Assembly (NCBI RefSeq): GCF_013170845.1
Contig: NZ_CP033367.1
Location: 1,302,001-1,366,000 of the forward strand
Source of the DNA: Mesorhizobium loti R88b
Lineage (GTDB): Bacteria > Pseudomonadota > Alphaproteobacteria > Rhizobiales > Rhizobiaceae
Length of the DNA stretch: 64,000 nt
Direction: 5' to 3'
The position numbers and the translations under genes are program-made. Shown here in pieces: positions 8,321-17,646 of the stretch (positions are counted from its first letter, which is position 1; each line of letters opens with the position of its first letter). Below the pieces are notes generated by a model. It saw only the letters and a list, made by a program, of their open reading frames with translations, was not told where the DNA came from and made no database searches.

Positions 8321-9086
8321 GATGATGACGATCGCCGCCAGCCGCGCGCTGGGCAATGACGATGTCTGCTTCGTCGGCATCGGCGCGCCTTCCGCAGCCT
8401 GCAATGTGGCGCGGCTGACGCATGCGCCTGACATCACCTTGATCTATGAGAGTGGCACGATCGGCACCGCGCCCGACGTGCTGCCGCTGTCGATCGGCGA
8501 TGGCGAATTGTGCGAGACCGCGGTCACCACCGTCGCGGTGCCGGAAATGTTCCGCTACTGGCTGCAGGGCGGGCGCATCTCGATCGGTTTCCTCGGGGCG
8601 GCGCAGCTCGACAAGTTCGGCAACATCAACACCACGGTCATCGGCGACTATTTCCACCCCAAGACCAGGCTGCCCGGCGGCGGCGGCGCGCCGGAGATCG
8701 CGACCTCGTCGAAGGAAATCTACATCACCATGGCGCAGACGAAGCGTGGCATGGTCGAGAAGATCGACTTCTTTACCTCGTTCGGCCATGGCGAGGGTGG
8801 GGATCATCGCCAAAGGCTTGGCATCGATACCGCTGGCCCGACCTTGCTGATCACCGATCTCGCCATCTGGAGGCCGGACCCGGCGACCAAGGAATTCACC
8901 GTCGTGTCGCTGCATCCAGGCGTGACCCGCCAGCAGGTGCAGGACAGCTGTGGCTGGGTGGTAAAGTTCGCCGCCGCGCTTGACGAAACACCGGCGCCAA
9001 GCGAACTCGAACTCAAGACATTGCGCGACCTGCAGGCCCGCACCAAGGCGGCGCATGAAGGAACGGGAAAAGGGAAAGCTGCCTGA
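8292..9086 (+). CDS. pcaJ: 3-oxoadipate CoA-transferase subunit B
   Basis: 264 residues. Subunit B of the transferase. Its catalytic glutamate is in IYESGTIG (Glu53), the site that forms the glutamyl-CoA intermediate in family I CoA-transferases. Other conserved parts are GGGGAPEI and HPGVTRQQV. It overlaps the end of pcaI and ends one base before the pcaF start codon. The last residues (EGTGKGKAA) are a short charged tail. Confidence 0.93.
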   Translation: MSELGFTPNEMMTIAASRALGNDDVCFVGIGAPSAACNVARLTHAPDITLIYESGTIGTAPDVLPLSIGDGELCETAVTTVAVPEMFRYWLQGGRISIGFLGAAQLDKFGNINTTVIGDYFHPKTRLPGGGGAPEIATSSKEIYITMAQTKRGMVEKIDFFTSFGHGEGGDHRQRLGIDTAGPTLLITDLAIWRPDPATKEFTVVSLHPGVTRQQVQDSCGWVVKFAAALDETPAPSELELKTLRDLQARTKAAHEGTGKGKAA

Positions 9087-9087
9087 C

Positions 9088-10293
<1,206 letters not shown>

Positions 10294-10306
10294 TCCGAAG
10301 CGCTTC

Positions 10307-10342
10307 TGGCAGGCCAGATGGGGGATTCCATCGGGCCTGCCA
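10307..10342 (+). terminator. Hairpin after the pca operon
   Basis: TGGCAGGCC pairs with GGCCTGCCA, and inside it GATGG pairs with CCATC across a six-base loop, giving a 14-bp stem with one mismatch. It begins 13 bases after the pcaF stop. The bases that follow (AAATTTGACC) have no strong U-run, so it may act as a weak intrinsic terminator or as an RNA 3-prime end stabiliser. Confidence 0.6.
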
Positions 10343-10405
10343 AATTTGACCATGTGGACAAAAGTCCGCACCCGTTCCATAGTTCCCCGTCTGACATTTT
10401 CGTGA

Positions 10406-10427
10406 ACAGCCGGCTCGACACGGCTGT
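10406..10427 (+). promoter_or_regulatory. Leader hairpin before the BMP-type binding protein gene
   Basis: ACAGCCG and CGGCTGT form a perfect 7-bp stem with an 8-base loop, ending six bases before the ribosome site GAGGGGA of the gene at 10446. No known riboswitch class is recognised. A structure this close to the ribosome site could influence translation. Confidence 0.3.
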
Positions 10428-10445
10428 CGAACAGAGGGGAATGCA

Positions 10446-11477
10446 ATGGAAAACCGGAAGAAAACAGTCCAGATAAGGCGCGAAGGTCTTTCGCGGCGCA
10501 ATGTGCTGGAGCTTGGCGCGCTGGGTCTCGCCGCGGCGATGCTGCCGGGCGCCGCCTTCGCCAAGGACAAGAAGCTGAAAGTGGCGGCGATTTTCGCCAC
10601 GCCGATCGAGGAGCCATGGGACAATCAGGTCCATGTCGCGCTGCTGAAGGCGGAAAAGGAACTCGGCATCGAATACAAATGGTCTGAAAAAGTGCAGACC
10701 GCCGATTTCAGCCGCGTCATGCGCGAATACGCGCAAGGCGGCTACCAACTGGTGCTGGGCGATGCCTTCGCGGCCGAGCGCGAGTCGCGCCGCACGGCCA
10801 AGCAGTTTCCGAAGACCGCCTTCCTGTTCGGCTCAGGCGCCGGCCCGGCGGAACCCAATTTCGGCGTCTTCGACAACTGGATCCATGAGCCCGCCTATCT
10901 CTCCGGCATCATCGCCGGCAAGATGTCGAAGTCGGGCACGGTCGGCGCCGTCGCGGCGATGGGCATCCCGGAAGTGAACCGGCTGGTCAACGCCTTCTTC
11001 GCCGGCGCCAAGGAGGTCAATCCGAACATCAAGAAGAAGGTTTCCTTCATCGGCTCCTTCTTCGATCCGCCAAAGGCCAAGGAAGCCGCTGTCGCGCAGA
11101 TCGATGCCGGTGTCGATGTCATTTATGCCGAGCGTTTCGGTGTCATCGAGGCGGCGGTCGACAAGAAGATCCTCGCCATCTCCAACATGTCCGACCAGTC
11201 GAGCCTCGGCCCCGATACGGTCATCACCGGCCCGGTCTGGGACATGTATCCGACGGTCGAACAGGCGATCAAACTGGTCAAGGCCGGTGTCTTCACCGCG
11301 CAGGACTATGGCGATTTCTCGCGCATGGCCAAGGGCGGCTCGTTCCTGGCGCCCTACCACAAGTTCGACAAGACGCTGCCGGCGGATGTCAAGGACCTGG
11401 TCGAGAAGAAGAAGGCCGAGATCCTGGAAGGTAATTTCCGAGTGGATGTCGACGAGAACACGCCGGTTTCGGATTGA
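10446..11477 (+). CDS. BMP-family ABC transporter substrate-binding protein
   Basis: 343 residues. The export signal contains a twin-arginine-like motif, SRRNVLELG at about residues 16-24, then a hydrophobic stretch ending GAAFA, so Tat export is possible. The mature part begins KLKVAAIFATPIEEPWDNQ, the pattern of the Bmp/Med family (type 1 periplasmic fold), whose members bind nucleosides, purines or related compounds. The ribosome site GAGGGGA lies five bases before the ATG. A two-domain ATPase and two permeases follow, completing an ABC transporter. The substrate is inferred only at the family level. Confidence 0.88.
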   Translation: MENRKKTVQIRREGLSRRNVLELGALGLAAAMLPGAAFAKDKKLKVAAIFATPIEEPWDNQVHVALLKAEKELGIEYKWSEKVQTADFSRVMREYAQGGYQLVLGDAFAAERESRRTAKQFPKTAFLFGSGAGPAEPNFGVFDNWIHEPAYLSGIIAGKMSKSGTVGAVAAMGIPEVNRLVNAFFAGAKEVNPNIKKKVSFIGSFFDPPKAKEAAVAQIDAGVDVIYAERFGVIEAAVDKKILAISNMSDQSSLGPDTVITGPVWDMYPTVEQAIKLVKAGVFTAQDYGDFSRMAKGGSFLAPYHKFDKTLPADVKDLVEKKKAEILEGNFRVDVDENTPVSD

Positions 11478-11480
11478 GTT

Positions 11481-11720
11481 CCTTACCCTCTCCCTTGTGG
11501 GGGAGCAGCCGGTTCGCCGAAGGCGAATTCATCGTGCCGGTGGCACGATGAAAGGCAGCGAACGCCGGGACGCTGCGAAGCAGCGGGGACCCGGCAGGGC
11601 TCTCCAATTATCCACCCGGCCCTTCGCAGGCTCAGGGCGTTCGAACCTCGAAAAGCCAAGCAATTGGCTTTTCGTCCGCTACGCGGACCGCCTCTCACCC
11701 CCACAAGGGGGAGGGTGAGG
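11481..11720. repeat. Mosaic of hairpins, palindromic intergenic repeat
   Basis: Outer arms CCTTACCCTCTCCCTTGTGG (11481-11500) and its counterpart near 11691-11720 (CCCCACAAGGGGGAGGGTGAGG region) are inverted copies. Inside are at least three further hairpins: ATCGTGCC/GGCACGAT, GCTGC/GCAGC, and an 11-bp stem CGAAAAGCCAA/TTGGCTTTTCG at 11649-11674. It fills almost all the space between the binding-protein gene and the ATPase gene and contains no plausible gene. Confidence 0.75.
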
Positions 11721-11747
11721 AGCCGCGTAACCTCCGCAGGAGCACAC

Positions 11748-13259
11748 TTGCCCGCCCCACTCATCGAAATGCGCGGAATCACCAAGAGCTTCGGCGCCGT
11801 CAAGGCGAATGAGGCTGTCGATCTCAGTGTGGCGCCGGGTGAAATCCTTGGCCTGCTAGGCGAGAACGGCGCCGGCAAGACGACGCTGATGAATGTGCTG
11901 TTCGGCGCCTATGCGCCCGACGCCGGCGAAATCCTCATCCAGGGCAAGCCGGTGCGGATCACCAGTTCCGCCGATGCGCTGGCCGCCGGCATCGGCATGG
12001 TGCACCAGCATTTTCACCTCGCACCAAGGCTCACGGTGCTGGAAAACCTGCTCATCGGTATTCCCGGAAAGTCGGGGCGGATCGACCGCGTCGGCGGGCT
12101 GGCGCGGTTGGCTGAAATCGGCCGCCAGCATGGGCTCACACTTGACCCGAACCTGCCGGTCTCGGCACTTTCGGTCGGCGAGCAGCAGCGGCTTGAAATC
12201 GTCAAGGCGCTGTTTCGCGGCGCAAAACTACTGATCCTCGATGAGCCCACGGCGGTGCTGGCGCCAAGCGAGGTCGACGGGCTGTTTTCGGCGTTGCGGT
12301 CGATGGCGGCGCAAGGTCTTGGCATCATCTTCATCTCGCACAAGCTCAACGAGGTGCGGGCGCTGACGCATCGCTGCACCGTGCTGCGGCTCGGTCGTGT
12401 CGCCGGCCGCGTCGATGATCCGGCCAACACGACGTCGGCCGCCATGGCGCAATTGATGTGCGGGCACGAGATCGTGCCGCCGGCAAGGGGGCCATCGATA
12501 CCCGGCGAAGCGGTGATGACCCTCGACGGCATTTCTACTTCAAAACATTCGGGCACGGCGCTGCGCGATGTGTCGCTTGCCGTCCGGGCCGGCGAAATCC
12601 TTGGCATCGCCGGCGTGTCGGGCAATGGCCAGCGGGCACTGGCGGAGGTGATCTCCGGCGTGCGCGCACCCGATGCCGGCCAAATGACGATTGCCGGCCA
12701 GAAGGTCACCCGGTTCTCGCCGCGCGAGGTGCAGGCGCTCGGCCTCGGGCGCATCCCGGAAGACCGCATGACGACCGGTCTGGTGACCAACCTGCCACTC
12801 GCCGATTCCATGGTGCTGCCGCGCATCGGCACCGCCGCCTTTTCAGCCAAGGGCCTGCTCAAGCCGGATGCGATCCGCGCCTTTACCGAAGAACAGATCA
12901 AGGCCTATGACATCAGGTGTCCCGGGCCGATGACCCGCGCCGGGGCCCTGTCCGGCGGCAATCTGCAGAAGGCGCTTTTGGCGCGCGAACTCGCCTTCGA
13001 CCCGAAGGTGTTGATCGTTTCGCAGCCGACGCGCGGCCTCGACATTGGTGCTGCCCGCTTCATCCATGAAAAGTTCCTCGACATGCGCGCCAAGGGCTGC
13101 GGCATCATTGTCATCGGTGAGGATCTGGAAGAGCTGCTGGTGCTCTGCGATCGCATCGCGGTGATGTATGAGGGCCGCATCGTCGGCACGCTCGACAGCA
13201 CGGACGCGACGATCGGGCGGCTCGGCCTGCTGATGACCGGGGCGGAGGGCCATAGCTGA
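11748..13259 (+). CDS. Two-domain ABC transporter ATPase (BMP/nucleoside type)
   Basis: 503 residues, two ATPase domains in one chain, as in the RbsA/NupA type. Domain 1 has a full Walker A (GENGAGKTT, residues 38-46), signature LSVGEQQR and Walker B LLILDEPT. Domain 2 is degenerate, with GVSGNGQR in place of Walker A (about 290), signature LSGGNLQK (about 401) and VSQPTRGLD in place of Walker B; this asymmetry is normal for the family. TTG 11748 is preferred because GCAGGAG lies five bases upstream; ATG 11769 is the alternative. The stop overlaps the next gene's start (TGATG). Confidence 0.9.
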   Translation: MPAPLIEMRGITKSFGAVKANEAVDLSVAPGEILGLLGENGAGKTTLMNVLFGAYAPDAGEILIQGKPVRITSSADALAAGIGMVHQHFHLAPRLTVLENLLIGIPGKSGRIDRVGGLARLAEIGRQHGLTLDPNLPVSALSVGEQQRLEIVKALFRGAKLLILDEPTAVLAPSEVDGLFSALRSMAAQGLGIIFISHKLNEVRALTHRCTVLRLGRVAGRVDDPANTTSAAMAQLMCGHEIVPPARGPSIPGEAVMTLDGISTSKHSGTALRDVSLAVRAGEILGIAGVSGNGQRALAEVISGVRAPDAGQMTIAGQKVTRFSPREVQALGLGRIPEDRMTTGLVTNLPLADSMVLPRIGTAAFSAKGLLKPDAIRAFTEEQIKAYDIRCPGPMTRAGALSGGNLQKALLARELAFDPKVLIVSQPTRGLDIGAARFIHEKFLDMRAKGCGIIVIGEDLEELLVLCDRIAVMYEGRIVGTLDSTDATIGRLGLLMTGAEGHS

Positions 13260-14314
13260 TGTTTCGCCTGGAAGTCCGCACGTCGACGCCCGCCTGGTTC
13301 AACCTGGCGCTGCCGCTGCTGGCGATCGCGGCGACGCTTGTGCTGTGCAGCGGGCTGATCGCGCTGGCCGGGGCGGGTGTGCTCGAATCCTACGGCGTGA
13401 TGTTCACGGCCTCGCTTGGCGACAGCTATGCGATCACCGAGACGCTGGTGCGCGCCGCACCAATGATCTTCACCGGACTGGCGGTAGCCGTCGCCTTCCG
13501 CGCCAAATTCTGGAATATCGGCGCCGAGGGGCAATTGCTGGCCGGCGCGGTGGCGAGTTGCTTTGTCGGCGCGATCCCGATGCCCGGGCCGCTCGCCATG
13601 CTGCTGATGGCAATCGCCGGTGCTGCGGCGGGCGCTGCGGTCGCGCTGGTGCCGGCGACGCTACGGGTAAGATTCAAGGTCGATGATGTCGTCAGCTCGC
13701 TGCTGCTCAACTCGGTCATCTACTACGCGCTGATGGCGCTGATCGAAGGGCCATGGAAGGATAGCTTCAGCGGTTATCCGATCTCGCCACCGATCGAGGA
13801 TTCGGCGAATTTTCCGGTGCTGATCGAAGGCACGCGGCTGCATCTCGGTGTTATCGTGGCGCTGATCGCGGCGCCGTTGATCTGGTTCCTCATCGTGCGC
13901 ACGACGCTCGGTTTCAGGATCAGGGTTACCGGCGAGAATCCCGAAGCCGCGCGCTATGGCGGCATCAACGTTGAGCGGGTGCTGATCTCGACCGCGTTGC
14001 TGTCCGGCGCGCTGGCGGGGCTGGCCGGCGTCGGCGAGGTCGGCGGCGTGCATTTCCAGGTGATGAGCGACATTTCGCCGGGCTATGGCTACTCCGGCAT
14101 CGTCGTTGCCATGCTGGCGCGGCTCAATCCGCTCGGCGTCGTGCCGGCGGCGATCTTCCTGGCCGCCGTGATGACCGGCGCCGAGGCGATGTCGCGCGCG
14201 ACCGGCGTGCCGGCCTTCCTCAGCGATGTCATCCAGGGCACGGCGCTGCTTGCCATGCTGGTGGCGCTGCTGTTCACCGCCTACCGCATCCGCCGGGTTG
14301 GGGCCTCCCAATGA
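13259..14314 (+). CDS. ABC transporter permease, BMP/nucleoside type, first subunit
   Basis: 351 residues, highly hydrophobic, with about eight to ten membrane helices in the branched-chain/ribose-type permease fold. The stretch AKFWNIGAEGQLLAGA at about residue 80 is the conserved loop of this permease subfamily (FWNIGAEGQL). Its ATG overlaps the ATPase stop and its stop overlaps the next permease start (ATGA), so the three proteins are made together. With the second permease it forms the membrane channel. Confidence 0.9.
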   Translation: MFRLEVRTSTPAWFNLALPLLAIAATLVLCSGLIALAGAGVLESYGVMFTASLGDSYAITETLVRAAPMIFTGLAVAVAFRAKFWNIGAEGQLLAGAVASCFVGAIPMPGPLAMLLMAIAGAAAGAAVALVPATLRVRFKVDDVVSSLLLNSVIYYALMALIEGPWKDSFSGYPISPPIEDSANFPVLIEGTRLHLGVIVALIAAPLIWFLIVRTTLGFRIRVTGENPEAARYGGINVERVLISTALLSGALAGLAGVGEVGGVHFQVMSDISPGYGYSGIVVAMLARLNPLGVVPAAIFLAAVMTGAEAMSRATGVPAFLSDVIQGTALLAMLVALLFTAYRIRRVGASQ

Positions 14315-15255
14315 GCGCGGTGTTCGAACAGATTTTTCAGGTCGGCTTCCTCGCCGCCATCATCCGCATCGCCACGCCGCTGGCCTTCGCGACGCTCGGC
14401 GAAATGTTTTCCGAGCGGGCCGGCGTGCTCAATCTCGGTATCGAAGGCATCATGCTGTTGTCGGCCATGACCGGCTTCACCGCCACCAGCCTCAGCGGCA
14501 GCCTGTGGCTCGGCGTGTTGGCGGCGGTGCTGACCGGCATGCTGATGGGCGCGCTGCACGCGCTGTTCACGGTGGCGCTCGGCCTCAGCCAGCATGTCTG
14601 CGGCATTGGCGTCACCCTGTTCTCGTCGGGCCTCGCCTATTTCCTCTACCGGCTGATCTTCGGCCAGCAATCGGTGCCGCCCAGCATCAAGGGTTTTCAG
14701 ACGGTTCCGATCCCGATCCTTTCCGACATTCCGGTGCTGGGGCCGGCGGTGTTCAACCAGTTCGCCCTGGTCTACATGGCGATCATCGCCATACCGCTGG
14801 CCGCCTTCGTGCTTTACCGCACGCCCTGGGGCCTGTCGGTGCGGATGGTCGGCGAGAACCCGCGCGCCGCCGATTCCGCCGGCGTCAGCGTCATTGCCAC
14901 CCGCTTCCAGGCCGTCATTCTCGGCGGTGCGCTGATGGGGCTGGCCGGTGCGTTCCTGTCGATGGCGCAGTTCAACGCCTTCACCTTCGGTGTGGTGTCG
15001 GGGCGTGGCTGGGTGGCGATCGCGCTGGTGGTGTTTGGCCGCTGGGATCCCTGGCGCTCGGCTGGGGCGGCGCTGCTGTTCGCGTTTGTCGATGCCTTGC
15101 AGCTGCGTATGCAGGCTAGTGGGCTCGGGCATATCCCCTACGAAACGTTCCTGATGCTGCCGTTCATCTTCACCATCGTTGCGATGGCGGTGATGTCGCG
15201 CAACGCGGTGGCGCCATCGGCGTTGTTGAAGCCTTTCCGCAGGGAAGAACGGTAG
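14311..15255 (+). CDS. ABC transporter permease, BMP/nucleoside type, second subunit
   Basis: 314 residues, shorter partner of the preceding permease. It has the matching loop SERAGVLNLGIEGIMLLSAM near residue 37 and about eight membrane helices. It starts at 14311 with a four-base ATGA overlap. It closes the transporter operon; no terminator hairpin is obvious directly after it. Confidence 0.9.
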   Translation: MSAVFEQIFQVGFLAAIIRIATPLAFATLGEMFSERAGVLNLGIEGIMLLSAMTGFTATSLSGSLWLGVLAAVLTGMLMGALHALFTVALGLSQHVCGIGVTLFSSGLAYFLYRLIFGQQSVPPSIKGFQTVPIPILSDIPVLGPAVFNQFALVYMAIIAIPLAAFVLYRTPWGLSVRMVGENPRAADSAGVSVIATRFQAVILGGALMGLAGAFLSMAQFNAFTFGVVSGRGWVAIALVVFGRWDPWRSAGAALLFAFVDALQLRMQASGLGHIPYETFLMLPFIFTIVAMAVMSRNAVAPSALLKPFRREER

Positions 15256-15458
15256 GACTTGCGTCCTTTCCTCATTGGTCCATTCAGCGCTTAGGGTGAT
15301 GCGGGCGGCTCTGCCAATCGACCTCTCAGATAAGGCCTCTCAGCAATCTGCAACCAATTGGAAGGCGCATAAGGAAAAATTATTCTGCTTATGGCTCGAA
15401 AATAGCAATCGACAAAGTCTACAAGTTTTATAGATTAACGGGCGAGACGGAGGTCGAT

Positions 15459-15614
15459 ATGTCCTATATCCAGAACGCTCAGACTGACAGTAGCGGCCAG
15501 AGGCTGGTCAATGCCCAGACCTTTCGCCCGGCCTATGCCGGAGCGTTCGCCTATCTCGTCTTTGCCCTTGCGTTTGTGTTCACCGGGGCCGTTGTTCTGG
15601 GCCTTATTCCCTAG
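15459..15614 (+). CDS. Small single-helix membrane protein, 51 residues
   Basis: Not recognised. It starts with a polar segment (MSYIQNAQTDSSGQ) and has one hydrophobic C-terminal helix (AFAYLVFALAFVF, then TGAVVLGLIP). The gene is supported by a strong ribosome site, GACGGAGG five bases before the ATG, and by good rhizobial codon use. It lies alone between the BMP transporter and a luciferase-like monooxygenase gene. A tail-anchored or assembly-type small membrane protein is possible; no function can be given. Confidence 0.68.
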   Translation: MSYIQNAQTDSSGQRLVNAQTFRPAYAGAFAYLVFALAFVFTGAVVLGLIP

Positions 15615-15751
15615 AAAACCAGATCGACAGGGGCCAGTTTCCCCGCTGTATCAGGCAATCGGAGTTGAATGAACCGGATCCCGGCGCGTTTGTGCGCGGC
15701 CGTGGTTCGAATTTCACCGCATCCATGATTCCAGAGATGGAGGAGATGACA

Positions 15752-16693
15752 ATGCCGATCGAATTCACGCATGTCCCCGGCAAGACCGCCGCTGCCGCCA
15801 TTCCCTTCTTCTACGATTTTGCCGAGACGGCGACCAAGCTTGGGCTGATCGAGGACGGTGGCTTCCAGAAGATCGTCGTCGACGATCCGGCTGGATTGCT
15901 GACCAACATGGATCTTGCCGCCCAGGTGCTGAATCGCACCTCATCGCTGGAGGTCGTGCTGACCCACTGGGCAGGCGTGGTCGAGCCGACAGTGGCGGCC
16001 CGCCAGCTGGCATCGATCGACACGAAAAGCGGCGGACGGCTGGCGCTCAGGATGATCAGCGAGCCGCTGAACGACGACGACGCCGAAACACGTCCGGTCG
16101 GGCACACGGTCATCTGGCAGCGTATCGATGAATATCTGGTGCTGCTCAAGCGGCTGTGGTCGAACGACCGGCCGTTCGACCATGAAGGCGCTTTCTACAG
16201 CATCAAGGGCGGCTATATCGAGCGCAAAGGTCCGCACGGCGCCGACCTCGTCATCCGCATGGGCGGGCAGTCTGGAACGGCGCTGAAAGTGGCCGGCCGG
16301 CATGCCGACGTTTTCGAACTGGCGCCCGGCTCGATCGATGAGGTCCGGCAGCTGATGGAGCGGGCGCGTGGTGCTGCCGCCGAACATGGCCGGGCGGGCA
16401 AGCTGCGTTTCGCACTTCCGGTCCGGATCCACCGGGGCGCTTCCGCCACGGGCCACAAGGCGGTCGACCTGTCCGGGCCGCCGGCCCAGGTCGCGCTGTC
16501 GTTGCTTGCCTATGCCGGGCTCGGCATCGATGAATTCATGATCGTCGGCGTCGACGCACCGCGCGAGATCGCGACAGTCGGCCGGGAAACGCTCGCCCTG
16601 CTGCGCAACTCGCTGGCGCGCCGCGAACATGATGCCTTCCAGCCAGGCGCCTATGCGCCTCGTGGCGGGTTGGAGACGCGCGCCGCGGGCTGA
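15752..16693 (+). CDS. Luciferase-like flavin-dependent monooxygenase
   Basis: 313 residues of the bacterial luciferase / alkanesulfonate monooxygenase superfamily: LEVVLTHWAGVVEPTVAARQLASID is the conserved core strand and helix near residue 75, followed by GRLALRMISEP, and RMGGQSGTALKVAGRHADVFEL near 170-190. Such enzymes oxidise small substrates with reduced FMN. ATG 15752 is chosen because GGAGGAG lies six bases upstream; another ATG two codons earlier sits directly on that site. It is convergent with a biuret/ureidoacrylate-type hydrolase gene and follows a nucleoside-like transporter, which recalls RutA/RutB, but the substrate is unknown. Confidence 0.8.
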   Translation: MPIEFTHVPGKTAAAAIPFFYDFAETATKLGLIEDGGFQKIVVDDPAGLLTNMDLAAQVLNRTSSLEVVLTHWAGVVEPTVAARQLASIDTKSGGRLALRMISEPLNDDDAETRPVGHTVIWQRIDEYLVLLKRLWSNDRPFDHEGAFYSIKGGYIERKGPHGADLVIRMGGQSGTALKVAGRHADVFELAPGSIDEVRQLMERARGAAAEHGRAGKLRFALPVRIHRGASATGHKAVDLSGPPAQVALSLLAYAGLGIDEFMIVGVDAPREIATVGRETLALLRNSLARREHDAFQPGAYAPRGGLETRAAG

Positions 16694-16703
16694 AGCCTGT
16701 CGT

Positions 16704-17375
16704 CTAACGCCTGTCGCCAAGCCGCGACAGGCCTTCGATGACGGCGGCTGAATCGGTCAATGCGCCGAACACGCCGTCCTCCACCGTCACCATGTGAAGC
16801 GCTGCCTCATGGGCTTGTCTGTCGCCGCTGGCACAGGCATCAGAGATCGTCAGGCACTGAAAATTGCGGTCGCAGGCCTCGCGCAGCGTGGTGTGGACGC
16901 AGACATCGGTCGTGCATCCGGAAAACATCAGATGCGTGATGCCTTGCGCGCGCAACACAAGCTCGAAATCCGTATAGGTAAAGGCGCTGTTGCAGGTCTT
17001 GTCGACAATGATGTCGTCAGGTGCGACGTCGATCTCCGGAACGATCTGGAACCCAGCGCCCGAGCGAAGCAGGATGTCGGTGCCGTCGAGACCGGAGCGC
17101 TTGCGGCGCCATTTCTCGTAGGGCGTCATGTCGGCCATGTCAGCGCGGTAGCCCTGCCTAGTGTGGATGATGGTGACGCCGGCTTTGCGTGCGGCTGATA
17201 TCAGCCTGTTCACGGTTGGCAGGATCGCCCGCAGCGGCGAGGGGTCATATCCCTGTTTGGCGAAGTAGCCCGTGGTCGACAGGAAGTCCTGCTGCAGGTC
17301 GATGACGATGAGTGCCGTGTTTTCAGCTACCAGCCTGCCGTCATAGGGGTAGTCGAAGGGTGTTGCCTTGATCAT
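16704..17375 (-). CDS. Isochorismatase-family cysteine hydrolase, biuret/ureidoacrylate type
   Basis: 223 residues with the complete catalytic triad of the family: Asp26 in LIVIDLQQDF, Lys126 in IVDKTCNSAF and Cys159 in SGCTTDVCV. The overall pattern, including the opening YPYDGRL and HTRQGYRADMADM near 71-83, is close to biuret amidohydrolase and RutB peroxyureidoacrylate hydrolase, which split C-N bonds in ureides. ATG 17375 is chosen because GAGGAGAG lies eight bases upstream; a longer frame reaches into the IRO-box region. The monooxygenase gene converges on it. Confidence 0.82.
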   Translation of the reverse strand: MIKATPFDYPYDGRLVAENTALIVIDLQQDFLSTTGYFAKQGYDPSPLRAILPTVNRLISAARKAGVTIIHTRQGYRADMADMTPYEKWRRKRSGLDGTDILLRSGAGFQIVPEIDVAPDDIIVDKTCNSAFTYTDFELVLRAQGITHLMFSGCTTDVCVHTTLREACDRNFQCLTISDACASGDRQAHEAALHMVTVEDGVFGALTDSAAVIEGLSRLGDRR

Positions 17376-17532
17376 CCGCGTTTCTCTCCTCGCCGATTGC
17401 GAGGCCCCATCCTGACCGGCGAGAGTGCGGCCGTCTACCGGGTGACGGCCTAAACGCGAGATACGGTGCGCCGTGGCGCCCGTCGGGCAAATGCCGCGCC
17501 CGTTCGCTGATGTGCCCGTTTCAACGATTTGT

Positions 17533-17547
17533 TGACTGTTAAAGTCA
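17533..17547. promoter_or_regulatory. IRO box 1 (RirA-type iron-responsive site)
   Basis: TGACTGTTAAAGTCA matches the rhizobial IRO pattern TGA-N9-TCA, bound by the iron regulator RirA, and is itself almost a perfect inverted repeat (TGAC...GTCA). It lies 100 bp before the fhuC start. A second copy follows 25 bp downstream. The preceding TTGACT could be a -35 element, so RirA binding would block polymerase under iron-replete conditions. Confidence 0.68.
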
Positions 17548-17557
17548 TCTTCAATGT

Positions 17558-17572
17558 TGACTAGTAAGGTCA
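17558..17572. promoter_or_regulatory. IRO box 2
   Basis: TGACTAGTAAGGTCA is a second exact TGA-N9-TCA match on the same face spacing as box 1, with the same flanks (GTTGACT ... TCAT). The repetition of the whole 18-base unit makes chance less likely. An 8-bp inverted pair GTTGACTA/TAGTCAAC also spans 17557-17587. Confidence 0.65.
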
Positions 17573-17646
17573 TGTTTCATAGTCAACCGGGCATCGGACT
17601 GCCGCGGCCAGAAATTGGAAATGCGGGAGCCGCACCGGAGAGGACC

